A stretch of 33,775 nt of DNA, taken from contig NZ_JAMBOJ010000053.1 in the NCBI RefSeq assembly GCF_023715565.1, positions 1 through 33,775 of the forward strand, written 5' to 3'. This document shows, in pieces, positions 1-8,301 of the stretch (its first letter is position 1; every line of letters starts with the position of its first letter). A program made the translations under genes and the position numbers. The notes below the pieces were generated by a model. It was given only the letters and a program-made list of their open reading frames with translations. It did no database searches and had not been told where the DNA came from. The stretch comes from Cytobacillus firmus (GTDB taxonomy: Bacteria > Bacillota > Bacilli > Bacillales > Cytobacillaceae).

Positions 1-48
1 GTAACTTAATTGTATCAGAAGTGGTCCTTATTTTTCTCAAAAACAATC

Positions 49-91
49 AAAGCCGGTGACATTTTACTCGTCGTAAAATGTCACCGGCTTT
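49..91 (-). terminator. Strong intrinsic terminator after qcrC
   Basis: A perfect 19-base inverted repeat (49-67 with 73-91) has a 5-base loop. On the minus strand it is followed by a T-rich stretch, and on the plus strand the stem also runs into TTT. It lies about 40 bases past the qcrC stop, so it ends the qcr operon and may also block transcription coming from the other side. Confidence 0.9.
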
Positions 92-129
92 TTCATTTCA
101 GAGGTGGGTTTTGTCCCAGCCTCTTTTAA

Positions 130-897
130 TTATTTGCTTTCAAGGCCAGAAATGAATTCAGCAAGCTTTTGAAGTTCTTCATCAGAACCTTTGAACATTC
201 CTGGAGGCATAGCGCCTTTACCGTTTTTAGCAATGTCAGCAACTTCTTCAGGTGTTAACCCAGTGTCAACAAGTGCAGGTGAACCTGCTCCACCCTGAAG
301 GTCTCCTCCGTGGCAGGAAATACAGCCGTTTGCTTCAAAAATCTTGTAGCCTTCGTCTTCTTTATCGAATTCTACTTCAGCCACAATCTTACCTTGCTGT
401 GCAGCTGCCTCCCAGTCATGGTGGGCAACAGACTCCCAAGTCAGATAAGTAATGCCGGCTAGAGCCAATAGCATAAAGCCGGTTGCTAAAGGACGCTTGG
501 ACGGACGGCGTTCAGGTCCGCGGTCAATAAATGGTGCAAGCAGCAATGCTCCGAATGCAAGACCCGGAATAATAAAAGCACCGATTGCATTATAAGGTCC
601 GGATGCATAGCTGTATTTTAGAAGCTGGTACAAGAACAGGAAGTACCAGTCTGGCAGCGGAATATAAGCTGTATCACTTGGATCAGCAATTTTTTCTAAT
701 GGCGGCTCATGCGCAATTGTCAAGCATAGGAAACCGATAAGGAATACAGCCCCTACCATCCATTCCTTTAACAGGAAGTTTGGCCAGAATGCTTCTGTTT
801 TTCCTGGATATTCCGAATAGTCTTTCGGAATATTCGGTTTGCGTTCTGCAGGAACACGAGAGTCACCTACGAATTTCATACCTTTACCACGATGCAT
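130..897 (-). CDS. qcrC: Menaquinol:cytochrome c reductase cytochrome b/c subunit QcrC
   Basis: Third subunit of the menaquinol:cytochrome c oxidoreductase (b6c complex), which passes electrons from menaquinol to cytochrome c at the cell membrane. The 255-residue protein fuses a subunit IV-like part with three to four membrane spans to a C-terminal cytochrome c domain. The haem c motif CISCH is at residues 192-196, and a Met in GAMPPGM (about residue 230) is the likely sixth ligand. The N-terminus MHRGKGMKFVGDSR is typical of Bacillus QcrC and supports the start. A GGAGG lies 12 bases upstream. It follows qcrB by 43 bases and is the last gene of qcrABC. Family assignment is very secure. Confidence 0.97.
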   Translation of the reverse strand: MHRGKGMKFVGDSRVPAERKPNIPKDYSEYPGKTEAFWPNFLLKEWMVGAVFLIGFLCLTIAHEPPLEKIADPSDTAYIPLPDWYFLFLYQLLKYSYASGPYNAIGAFIIPGLAFGALLLAPFIDRGPERRPSKRPLATGFMLLALAGITYLTWESVAHHDWEAAAQQGKIVAEVEFDKEDEGYKIFEANGCISCHGGDLQGGAGSPALVDTGLTPEEVADIAKNGKGAMPPGMFKGSDEELQKLAEFISGLESK

Positions 898-940
898 TGG
901 GCGATTTCCCCTCCTTTTGCAATGATCATAAAATTATTTC

Positions 941-1615
941 TTACAACGGTCCTGAAATACCCTGCTTACGAATCATAATAAAGTGGGCAGCCATTAACCC
1001 GAATAATGCAGCCGGTAAGAAGAATACATGGATAGCAAAGAATCGGGTGATCGTCTGCGCGCCGACAATATCAGAATGTCCTGCAATAAGTATTTTCAGA
1101 TATTCTCCAATCAGCGGAGTTGATTCTACGATCTGGATTGTTACTTTTGTAGCGAAAAGGGCTTTCATATCCCAAGGCAATAAGTAACCTGTCAGTCCAA
1201 GTGCAAGCATTATGAAGAAAATAAGCACTCCGACAACCCAGTTTAATTCACGGGGCTTCTTATAAGCTCCCTGGAAGAAAACACGTAACGTATGTAGGAA
1301 CATCATTACGATTACCAAACTTGCTCCCCAGTGGTGCATTCCGCGGACAATCTGCCCGAATGCAACATGGTTTTGAAGATAATACACGGATTCCCATGCA
1401 TTTTTGATATCCGGAACATAGTACATTGTCAGGAACATACCGGATAAGATTTGAATTACAGTAACGAAGAACGTCAGACCGCCAAAACAGTAAACGAATG
1501 CAGAGAAATGATGTGCGGGGTTTACATGCTCAGGCACTTCATGGTCAGCAATATCCCGCCAGATCGGCGTAATATCTAAACGCTCATCTACCCAATCATA
1601 AATTTTGTTTAACAA
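941..1615 (-). CDS. qcrB: Menaquinol:cytochrome c reductase cytochrome b6 subunit QcrB
   Basis: Cytochrome b6 subunit of the b6c complex; its four-helix core carries the two b haems and forms quinone sites. The paired histidines are visible in RGMHHWGASL plus FLHTLRVFF, and in FFAIHVFF plus MAAHFIM. Cys43 in VYCFGG is the residue that covalently holds the extra haem c in this family. Length (224 residues) is normal. The start is a TTG at 1613-1615, chosen because it follows AAAGGAGG by 8 bases and gives the conserved MLNKIYDW N-terminus. It begins 3 bases after the qcrA stop, so translation is probably coupled. Confidence 0.97.
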   Translation of the reverse strand: MLNKIYDWVDERLDITPIWRDIADHEVPEHVNPAHHFSAFVYCFGGLTFFVTVIQILSGMFLTMYYVPDIKNAWESVYYLQNHVAFGQIVRGMHHWGASLVIVMMFLHTLRVFFQGAYKKPRELNWVVGVLIFFIMLALGLTGYLLPWDMKALFATKVTIQIVESTPLIGEYLKILIAGHSDIVGAQTITRFFAIHVFFLPAALFGLMAAHFIMIRKQGISGPL

Positions 1616-1618
1616 TTA

Positions 1619-2125
1619 TTACGCCTCCTTTCGCGGTTCAGCCTTGCCTAAATACAAGAAGCCATCTTTTTCTTTGTAAGGAAATACATCAAGTGATGCA
1701 ACCGGCGGTGTACCTGGAACGTTTGTCCCATCCTTTGTATAAAGGCCGCCATGGCAAGGGCAATAGAAATGATCAGGGTTTGACTTGTCAGTATTCCAGT
1801 CAACTACGCACCCTAAATGCTTACATACTGGAGACAATGCAACAATTTCACCTTTATCATCCTTATAAACCCAAGCAGTGCCGGTAACTTCGGATGTGTA
1901 CCATGCATCCTGCTGCTCGTAAGTGTAATCAACCCTTGTCGGCTTTTCGGTAATTTCAGCCACTTTTTGCTTTGTTGGAATAAAATCACTTTCACCAGCT
2001 GCCTGCAATACAGGATCAACCGCAAAACGGACCATCGGCATTAGCATGCCTGCTGCCATGAAACCGCCTACACCAGTAAGTGTATAGTTCAGGAATTGAC
2101 GTCTAGTAACTCGATTTTTGCTCAT
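1619..2125 (-). CDS. qcrA: Menaquinol:cytochrome c reductase Rieske iron-sulfur subunit QcrA
   Basis: Rieske 2Fe-2S subunit that takes the first electron from menaquinol. The cluster ligands are visible as CKHLGC (Cys101, His103, Cys106) and CPCHGG (Cys122, Cys124, His125). The N-terminus carries a twin-arginine-like RRQFLNYT (residues 8-15) followed by a hydrophobic stretch, fitting Tat-type export and an N-terminal membrane anchor. At 168 residues it has the usual length. It is the first gene of qcrABC, with a good sigma-A-like promoter upstream at 2199-2227. Confidence 0.97.
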   Translation of the reverse strand: MSKNRVTRRQFLNYTLTGVGGFMAAGMLMPMVRFAVDPVLQAAGESDFIPTKQKVAEITEKPTRVDYTYEQQDAWYTSEVTGTAWVYKDDKGEIVALSPVCKHLGCVVDWNTDKSNPDHFYCPCHGGLYTKDGTNVPGTPPVASLDVFPYKEKDGFLYLGKAEPRKEA

Positions 2126-2198
2126 ACTTTTCCCCCCTCTATTATGAAGTTAAGTCCAACGGACAAAATTCAACACAATATAAAACTAGGACATAACA

Positions 2199-2227
2199 AT
2201 GATATATCAATCTTTATGCAAGGTCAA
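2199..2227 (-). promoter_or_regulatory. Candidate sigma-A promoter of qcrABC
   Basis: On the minus strand TTGACC (2222-2227) and TATCAT (2199-2204) are separated by 17 bases. It lies about 75 bases upstream of the qcrA start in the 149-base gap after ypiF. Read by eye only. Confidence 0.5.
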
Positions 2228-2274
2228 TATAATCCTTTGGCGAAACATGTAAATAGAGCGACTTAACATTCACA

Positions 2275-2739
2275 CTATTCACCATTTTGCCACTTTTGGA
2301 CAAAAAGATTCAGCAGCTGTTTCACCTGGTCATCGAGAATGGAGTTCCTATAATTTTCATCCATATTCTCAAGAGGCAGAGATGGAAGCCAAATCAAGCC
2401 TCCTTCCACCCGGTCTTCGAACGTTTTCCACATGCTGTCCGAAGTTAATAGGAAAATATGCTTAAACCCCTGAGCCTTCAATTCTGATTCCCATTGTCCC
2501 AAGCCGCTGATCAGGCTCTCTTCTGATGCCGGTTTCAGATATGCATATCCAGGCAGCATGATGAGACGCCCTCTGAATTGCCGTTCAAGCTGCACACTTA
2601 GAAGTGATATAAATTCCGTCATCGCTACAGACTGTTTGATATCATCGCCAAATGATACAGGAAGAAGCGGGAGAACAGCTGTGTCTACATATTGCTTTTC
2701 TTTAAGGAACATGTCGATATCCTGTGATATCCATTTCAT
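2275..2739 (-). CDS. ypiF: YpiF family protein (DUF2487)
   Basis: Soluble protein of about 154 residues matching YpiF of Bacillus, a DUF2487-type family of unknown function that sits just upstream of qcrA. No catalytic motif or membrane span is visible. An upstream GTG (2748) would add three residues. I prefer the ATG at 2737-2739 because a GGAG lies 8 bases before it. The constant position next to ypiB and qcrABC suggests a link to the b6c complex, but that is only inference. Confidence 0.85.
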   Translation of the reverse strand: MKWISQDIDMFLKEKQYVDTAVLPLLPVSFGDDIKQSVAMTEFISLLSVQLERQFRGRLIMLPGYAYLKPASEESLISGLGQWESELKAQGFKHIFLLTSDSMWKTFEDRVEGGLIWLPSLPLENMDENYRNSILDDQVKQLLNLFVQKWQNGE

Positions 2740-2773
2740 ATCATTCACTCCATTACATATATTTGCCTTCCTT

Positions 2774-2803
2774 AATATATCATTAATGATTAGAATGCTT
2801 CAA
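2774..2803 (-). promoter_or_regulatory. Candidate sigma-A promoter of ypiF
   Basis: TTGAAG (2798-2803) and TATATT (2774-2779) are 18 bases apart on the minus strand, between the ypiB terminator and ypiF. A separate promoter would be needed if the ypiB terminator is efficient. Confidence 0.4.
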
Positions 2804-2826
2804 ATCAGAGAATGCAGGCAAAATAA

Positions 2827-2854
2827 AAGCCCTGCTTTTATAAAAGCAAGGCTT
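2827..2854 (-). terminator. Intrinsic terminator overlapping the ypiB stop codon
   Basis: The arms 2827-2839 and 2842-2854 pair with one G-U and are followed on the minus strand by TTTTATTTT. The TAA of ypiB (2853-2855) lies inside the first arm, so translating ribosomes reach into the hairpin. Confidence 0.75.
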
Positions 2855-3398
2855 AGGTGGTTTCTAATTTATTCAGCTGCTGAGTCAGAACGTTAAAAGC
2901 TTTTTTATCCTGCTTATCCAATGCTTCATCAATGAGCACAAGGAGTTTCTCTCTTCTAAACTTTTCCAGGCTTTCCGCGAGGAACCTTTCGGCAATCAGC
3001 CGGTCCTTTTCGTTTACCTGGAGTGTCTTTGGCATAAAGGGATTTTCCTCCATTACCGCTGCATACTGATGGGCCTTATTTGAAGCATGGAAATTAAGCT
3101 GGATATAAATCTCTTCATCCCTGTTTAAGCGGATATCATGGAAGGACTTCTCCGCATCTGTGGTCATTACATTCTCTTTGTAAAAACGGAAAGGAACTTC
3201 ATCCACACAATGTGTCGACATGATCAGGCCTCTTGGGCAATACTGTGCCTGCTCCACAAAATGCACCTTCTCCATAAGCTGGTCATGACTCATCAAATAA
3301 TTGAGAATCCAAACACATTCTCTTCTTTTGAGCTGATAATGGTTCAAAAACCAGCGGATAAAATCTTTCTTCTCGTTGACAGATACAGGGGTCGCCAT
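2853..3398 (-). CDS. ypiB: YpiB, UPF0302 protein with C-terminal IDEAL motif
   Basis: A 181-residue soluble protein of the UPF0302 (YpiB) family. The C-terminus carries an IDEAL-type segment ([14 protein letters not shown], about residues 155-168), a short motif also found in ComK/DNA-uptake-associated and other Bacillus proteins. Function is not established. The start is supported by GGAGGG 10 bases upstream. It lies between ypiA and ypiF as in B. subtilis, where the order continues into qcrABC, but here a terminator separates it from ypiF. Confidence 0.88.
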   Translation of the reverse strand: MATPVSVNEKKDFIRWFLNHYQLKRRECVWILNYLMSHDQLMEKVHFVEQAQYCPRGLIMSTHCVDEVPFRFYKENVMTTDAEKSFHDIRLNRDEEIYIQLNFHASNKAHQYAAVMEENPFMPKTLQVNEKDRLIAERFLAESLEKFRREKLLVLIDEALDKQDKKAFNVLTQQLNKLETT

Positions 3399-3471
3399 TT
3401 TTGATTCCCTCCTCTGCTTACAGACAAATTTGGTCTTACTGAAACTGCATTAAGTATAGAAACTGCCATAT

Positions 3472-4734
3472 TTAATCAAGAAAATCATCCGTGAGTCGCT
3501 GCAGCACATCCAGATATTCCTCATTGCCAGGCTCCAGTTTGGTTAATGTATTAAAAATTTCGGCAGCCTCCTCCCTTTTTCCTTCCTCTGCTAAAAAATA
3601 TCCGTAATCTGAAAGAAAATCCGGCTGCTGTTTAAAGAAAGTATATGCAAGCTGATATTTGTTTAATGCCTCTGAATATTCCTCTAAATGCTGAAAGGCA
3701 ACGGCTGAATCCCATAATAGCTGGGGCTCTTCCAGCTCGTTCAGCATTTCAGTAATTTCGATTACATCTTCATATCTTTCCTGCTGGAGGAGAAGTTTAT
3801 TTAAAAGAATCGCTGCCTGGACATATTCGGGATCCAGTGCAAGAGCCTGCCTGAACATATCTTCGGATTCTTTTTCATTGCCAGTTTTCAAGGCAAGCTT
3901 CCCGCCATAGAAGAATAGCTCTTTGTTAAATTCGTCCTGTTTCAAGCCTTCCTTGACTGCTTCCAGGCCGCTCGCGGCTTCTTCCTCCCGCTCGTATGCC
4001 TGAGCAAGGTATAAATACAGTGAATGATACTCGGGATCCAGCTCCTTCAGTTCAGTCAATTTTTCAATGGCTGTACGGTTAAAGCCGGCTTGAAGCGCTG
4101 TAAAAGCATAACTGAAAAGGGTATTAATCTCCAGTTTGTCATCAAGCGCTTTTTCGTAATATGGAAGGGCTTCTTCAAATGCTCCGCCTGCACTGAGAAT
4201 ATCCGCCAATCTCTGATTTACATTTATGCCTGCAATGATTTCCTCTTTCCTGAGAACTTTTTCATAAATCTGCTTTGCTTCCAGGAACCGACCCTGCTCT
4301 GCATAAAGTTCACCCAGGGCAAAATCTACAATTATCTCATCAGGCAATATTTCTTTTGCTTTCAGGAGCTTTTGTTCGCTGACCTCAAATAGACCATCCA
4401 TCTGATAAAGGTCTGCTAATAAGAGAAGCGACTGCGGAAAGCTCGGATCATGTTCATTTATTCTTTCAAGGACAAGGATGGCTTCCTCTTCATTTCCAAG
4501 ATCAATATGTGTTTCAGCCAGCAGAACGAGCAGTTCTCCTTCTTCCGGATATGCTTCCAGAAGCCGTTCATATAAGGCTTTTGATTCCTCAAGGAACCCG
4601 TACTGGAACAGTTCTTCAGCCAGCAGGAACCTTTCTTCATGAGAACCATCCAGCAGTATTTGCTGATAGCTCTCCAACGCTTCTTCATGATGACCGTTTT
4701 CTAAAAGAGTAATGATTTTATTTACTTTATCCAT
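3472..4734 (-). CDS. ypiA: YpiA, tetratricopeptide repeat protein
   Basis: A 420-residue protein built almost entirely of TPR-like helical pairs (for example residues 70-105, 140-170, 275-305 and 380-410, with recurring A..L...LEP or LDPEY signatures). It is strongly acidic, with no signal peptide or membrane span, so it is probably a cytoplasmic scaffold or adaptor. It matches YpiA of Bacillus in length and position. An AAAGGAA lies just before the ATG. It follows the amidohydrolase-like gene by 19 bases, so the two are probably co-transcribed. The partner protein is unknown. Confidence 0.9.
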   Translation of the reverse strand: MDKVNKIITLLENGHHEEALESYQQILLDGSHEERFLLAEELFQYGFLEESKALYERLLEAYPEEGELLVLLAETHIDLGNEEEAILVLERINEHDPSFPQSLLLLADLYQMDGLFEVSEQKLLKAKEILPDEIIVDFALGELYAEQGRFLEAKQIYEKVLRKEEIIAGINVNQRLADILSAGGAFEEALPYYEKALDDKLEINTLFSYAFTALQAGFNRTAIEKLTELKELDPEYHSLYLYLAQAYEREEEAASGLEAVKEGLKQDEFNKELFFYGGKLALKTGNEKESEDMFRQALALDPEYVQAAILLNKLLLQQERYEDVIEITEMLNELEEPQLLWDSAVAFQHLEEYSEALNKYQLAYTFFKQQPDFLSDYGYFLAEEGKREEAAEIFNTLTKLEPGNEEYLDVLQRLTDDFLD

Positions 4735-4753
4735 ACTAAATTCCTTTCGAATG

Positions 4754-5659
4754 CTAATCGGCTATTTTAAAATAAGCTGGTGTGCTGATTTTAACCTGCT
4801 CACCGGAACCTGAACGAAAAATCACTTCTTGTCCGGCTCTAATCACTTTTCCCTTCAGTACAGTGACAGCAAGTTTATCTCTATGATAATGAAACAGCTG
4901 TGATTCTTCAACGGTAAGACCTTCTTCAGGTTTTTCAAATAAATTATAACTGACTTCCCCGCCCTGATGGATATTCCCTTTTAAAGGGTAAATCCCGGCT
5001 TTGGACAGAACTGACCTCGATAAAGGCTCGTGTTCCATCAGCTCATTCGGCACCGAAGGTATTTTCTCTTCCTGCATCAGTTTTGCCCATAATGTATTTA
5101 TTCTGCTTTTCTCCTTTTCATTCCTGCCTGCAAAGATGGGTACAAGCGGACAATTATAAGGAAACATTGCTTCCCGCAGCCAACCCCATGGAACTTGTTC
5201 AAGCTCCTTTGCATCCTGTATTTCAACAAAAACAACAGGAACTCTTTTTCTCTTACATTTTCTCATAAAAGAAGGGGTAAGGAGACGGACAGGAATTTTC
5301 ACACCAATAATATAATCAATCGGGCTGCTTAATAAACTTGCATTAAAGCTTTTAAGATCACTCTTCAAAGAATATTCATGCTTAACAGGCACGGCTGTCA
5401 AGAAGGCTGTACATCCTTTTAAAATAAACTCCCGGATATAATACTCTTTGAGTTCTGAAAAAGGCTTTTCAAGCGGGATGGATGTGTCCAGAACCACGAA
5501 TCCTGCAGACATAATAAATGCACCCGCATCCATTCTTGTGAATTGAAACCTTTTCATTTCAGTCTGCATCAGTGAAATCTCATTATTTCTTATCAGCATA
5601 GATGTTTTTAACAGCTTGTCTTCCTTTAGCAGATTTGCATTCTCAATAATATATGTCAT
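4754..5659 (-). CDS. Degenerate amidohydrolase-like protein of unknown function
   Basis: A 301-residue protein that I do not recognise as a named gene. The N-terminus (IIENANLLKED..., then LIRNNEISL, then MDAGAFIMSAGFVVLD) reads like the start of an amidohydrolase such as NagA or dihydroorotase. Residues near 85-97 (LKGCTAFLTAVPV) resemble the NagA-type GVTSFLPT strand. The C-terminal piece (KLAVTVLKGKVIRAGQEVIF) resembles the composite-domain return. The metal-binding HxH expected after PGFID is replaced by DTSI, and I see no other full ligand set. The protein is also about 80-100 residues shorter than NagA. This suggests a non-catalytic relative. It lies between aroA and ypiA, where B. subtilis has no such gene. 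Confidence 0.7.
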   Translation of the reverse strand: MTYIIENANLLKEDKLLKTSMLIRNNEISLMQTEMKRFQFTRMDAGAFIMSAGFVVLDTSIPLEKPFSELKEYYIREFILKGCTAFLTAVPVKHEYSLKSDLKSFNASLLSSPIDYIIGVKIPVRLLTPSFMRKCKRKRVPVVFVEIQDAKELEQVPWGWLREAMFPYNCPLVPIFAGRNEKEKSRINTLWAKLMQEEKIPSVPNELMEHEPLSRSVLSKAGIYPLKGNIHQGGEVSYNLFEKPEEGLTVEESQLFHYHRDKLAVTVLKGKVIRAGQEVIFRSGSGEQVKISTPAYFKIAD

Positions 5660-5732
5660 AAAACCACCCTCTTAAACGGTCTTATGACAAGCTATGAAAT
5701 TTTCAGATAAATATGACTGCTTGTACAGAAAA

Positions 5733-5754
5733 AGAGCTGCAGGAAAACAGCTCT
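5733..5754 (-). terminator. Intrinsic terminator after aroA
   Basis: The arms AGAGCTG and CAGCTCT (5733-5739 and 5748-5754) are extended by A/T pairs and followed by TTTTT on the minus strand. It closes the aromatic supraoperon. The A-rich flank also makes it work as a terminator on the plus strand. Confidence 0.85.
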
Positions 5755-5772
5755 TTTTTCTATGAATGTAAT

Positions 5773-7065
5773 TCAATCTGAAATAAGGCTATCTAAATGA
5801 TCAAAAAACGACGGATAGGATACAGAAATTGCTTCTTTCTGCTGAAGGTGAACTTCGTCTTTTGAAATGGCGGCAGCAATTGCCAGCATCATGCCGATCC
5901 GATGGTCTCCGTGACTTGAGACAGTTCCACCTGAAAGAGATGATTTTCCCCTGATTACCATTCCATCTTCTGTAGCAGTAATCACGGCTCCAAGCTCTGA
6001 GAGTTCATTGACAACCGTATCAATGCGATTCGTTTCCTTTACCTTAAGTTCCTCTGCATCCTTAATTACTGTTTCTCCCTCTGCTTGTGTTGCGAGAAGG
6101 GCAATAATTGGAATTTCATCGATAAGCCGCGGAATGAGCGCCCCTTCGATAACAGTTCCTTTAAGTTTAGAAGTTCTGATGGTAATATCCCCTGCAGGCT
6201 CAGCTGATCCATTTTCATACGGCTCAATGCTGAAATCTGCACCCATCTGCTGCAGCACTTCAAGGATGCCGGTTCTTGTAGGATTCAGTCCAACGTTTTT
6301 CAACGTAATTTCACTATTAGGCACAATGGCTCCTGCAGCCAGAAAGAAGGCAGCAGAAGATATATCACCGGGAACATGAATTTCTGTCCCTGTCAGTGTT
6401 TGGCCTCCCTTAACCCGAATGGTTTGCCCATCTGCTGCAACTTCCCCGCCAAATTGTGTGATCATTCTTTCAGTATGATCACGTGTCTTCACAGGTTCAA
6501 TAATGACTGTTTCTCCGCTTGCCTGCAGGCCGGCAAAGAGCAGTGCTGATTTAACCTGTGCGCTCGCGACAGGAAGCTCATATGTTACTCCTGACAAGGG
6601 GCCGCCAATGACTGATAAGGGGGTGAATTCCCCATTCTTCCTGCCATGAATCTTTGCACCAAGTAAACTTAGTGGCGAGGTTACTCTTGTCATCGGCCTT
6701 TTTGCAATGGATTCATCTCCGACAAGGACTGAATGGAACGGACGGCCAGCCAGAATTCCCATCATAAGGCGTATCGTCGTACCTGAATTCCCAACATCCA
6801 GAATATCAGCCGGTTCCTGTAATCCATCCATTCCCTGCCCCGTAATTGTAACTTTATTGCCTTCCTGCTCAATAGTTACTCCGAGCTTGCGGAAGCAGGC
6901 TATCGTACTAAGACAATCCTCTCCTAACAGAAAATTAGTTACAGAGGTCTTCCCTTTTGCAATGGATCCAAACATCACAGAACGATGTGATATGGATTTA
7001 TCACCGGGTACCGCTATTTCCCCGCTTAAACCTTTGACATTTGACTTCAATTTTGCCGGTATCAT
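5773..7065 (-). CDS. aroA: 3-phosphoshikimate 1-carboxyvinyltransferase (EPSP synthase, class II type)
   Basis: Sixth step of the shikimate pathway: shikimate 3-phosphate plus phosphoenolpyruvate gives EPSP. The 430-residue protein shows GDKSISHR near the N-terminus, [31 protein letters not shown], and the C-terminal KETNRID plus HGDHRIGM. The set GDK, SAQxK, RxHxE and NxTR is the signature of class II EPSP synthases. Its symbol in B. subtilis literature is aroE. It is the last gene of the aro cluster, 35 bases after tyrA, with AAAGGGTGA before the start. Confidence 0.97.
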   Translation of the reverse strand: MIPAKLKSNVKGLSGEIAVPGDKSISHRSVMFGSIAKGKTSVTNFLLGEDCLSTIACFRKLGVTIEQEGNKVTITGQGMDGLQEPADILDVGNSGTTIRLMMGILAGRPFHSVLVGDESIAKRPMTRVTSPLSLLGAKIHGRKNGEFTPLSVIGGPLSGVTYELPVASAQVKSALLFAGLQASGETVIIEPVKTRDHTERMITQFGGEVAADGQTIRVKGGQTLTGTEIHVPGDISSAAFFLAAGAIVPNSEITLKNVGLNPTRTGILEVLQQMGADFSIEPYENGSAEPAGDITIRTSKLKGTVIEGALIPRLIDEIPIIALLATQAEGETVIKDAEELKVKETNRIDTVVNELSELGAVITATEDGMVIRGKSSLSGGTVSSHGDHRIGMMLAIAAAISKDEVHLQQKEAISVSYPSFFDHLDSLISD

Positions 7066-7100
7066 CTATCATCACCCTTTGCTAAATTAAAAAATTCGCT

Positions 7101-8207
7101 CTATAGACCGATGGTTGTTTCATAGCTTGTATACAGTTCCAGGCAATTAATTGCCCGATCCCTGTCCTCTTCCGTTTGAAAGCTGATAACCAGAACTCCA
7201 TAAATTTCTTCCCTTGTCTCCAGGATTCGGATATTCGTAATGCTGATTTCTTCCTGAGCCAAATATCCAGTGATTTCTGAAATGACACCAGGGTAGTCCG
7301 GTACATCCACGAACAGATCATAAAATGCCGGAATTGCACCTTTTTCTTTTTGAGGCAGCTCATCCCTGAACATCTTTGCATGAGAAAAATATTCAAATAT
7401 GCCCTCACTGTTTTCCTGTCTGAGGATTGATTTTACTATCTCCATTTCTCCCTGCCAATCCTCCATTAACTTAAGCAGCACTTCTTTATTCTGAAGGAGA
7501 ATATCCCTCCACATAGCAGGGCTGCTGGAGGCAATCCTGGTAATATCCCTGAAGCCTCCAGCTGCCAGTCTTGGAATCAGCTTGTGCGAACGGCTTGTTT
7601 TTTCTGCCTGATGGACCAGGGAAGCAGCTATCATATGCGGAAAATGGCTGACGATCCCGGTTATATAATCATGTTCATCGGGAGCTATGGTCAGAAATTT
7701 CGCTTTTGTTCCTGAGAGCCATTCCTTTAACCTTTCAACCTCCGCCGGAGCAATATGCTCTTCAGGAGTGAGCAGATAAAAGGCATTCTCAAAAAGCAAA
7801 TCTTTTGCTGCAGTGACACCGCTCTTATGGGAGCCTGCCATTGGATGCCCACCGATAAAAGTGATTCCTTTTTCCTTTAGTACCTTTGCACAGCTTACAA
7901 TTTCTTTTTTTGTGCTGCCTGCATCCGAAATGATGACGTTATTTTTCAATTCACACTCTTTTAAAATATGTATTATTTTTTGAGTCTCCTGTACAGGTGC
8001 AGCTATTAAAATTAAATCAGCGTCCCTTGCCCCATCCTTAATAGTATCAGAAATTTCGTCTGAGACCCCAAGCATTTGGGCAAGGCGTCCCTGCTCTTTA
8101 TTAACATCAAAGCCGATGATCATGCTTTCACTATGTTTTCTTTTTATTGATAGGGCCAAAGAACCTCCGATCAAACCAAGGCCAATAATAAAGATCTTCC
8201 CTCTCAT
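7101..8207 (-). CDS. tyrA: Prephenate dehydrogenase with C-terminal ACT domain
   Basis: Oxidises prephenate with NAD+ to 4-hydroxyphenylpyruvate for tyrosine synthesis. It has a Rossmann dinucleotide motif GLGLIGGSLA at residues 9-18, the family motif GGHPMAGSHKSG, then an all-helical dimer domain. A C-terminal ACT domain (about residues 295-345, beginning VDVPDYPGVISEITG) is expected to sense an aromatic amino acid. Length (368) is normal for Bacillus. It lies 94 bases downstream of hisC, with a terminator-like hairpin in the gap, and 35 bases before aroA. Confidence 0.96.
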   Translation of the reverse strand: MRGKIFIIGLGLIGGSLALSIKRKHSESMIIGFDVNKEQGRLAQMLGVSDEISDTIKDGARDADLILIAAPVQETQKIIHILKECELKNNVIISDAGSTKKEIVSCAKVLKEKGITFIGGHPMAGSHKSGVTAAKDLLFENAFYLLTPEEHIAPAEVERLKEWLSGTKAKFLTIAPDEHDYITGIVSHFPHMIAASLVHQAEKTSRSHKLIPRLAAGGFRDITRIASSSPAMWRDILLQNKEVLLKLMEDWQGEMEIVKSILRQENSEGIFEYFSHAKMFRDELPQKEKGAIPAFYDLFVDVPDYPGVISEITGYLAQEEISITNIRILETREEIYGVLVISFQTEEDRDRAINCLELYTSYETTIGL

Positions 8208-8232
8208 CCTCTCACCGCCTTTATTAAAAATA

Positions 8233-8260
8233 ATTCAGAGGCATTATTATGCCTCTGAAT
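8233..8260 (-). terminator. Terminator-like hairpin between hisC and tyrA
   Basis: A perfect 12-base inverted repeat (8233-8244 with 8249-8260) has a 4-base loop and is followed on the minus strand by TATTTTTAAT. It lies inside the aro cluster, so it is probably a partial terminator or mRNA-stability element that sets the level of tyrA-aroA relative to hisC. Confidence 0.65.
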
Positions 8261-8301
8261 GGATATCAAAAAAGTATTTATACTGCTAACCTAAAAAATC
8301 C

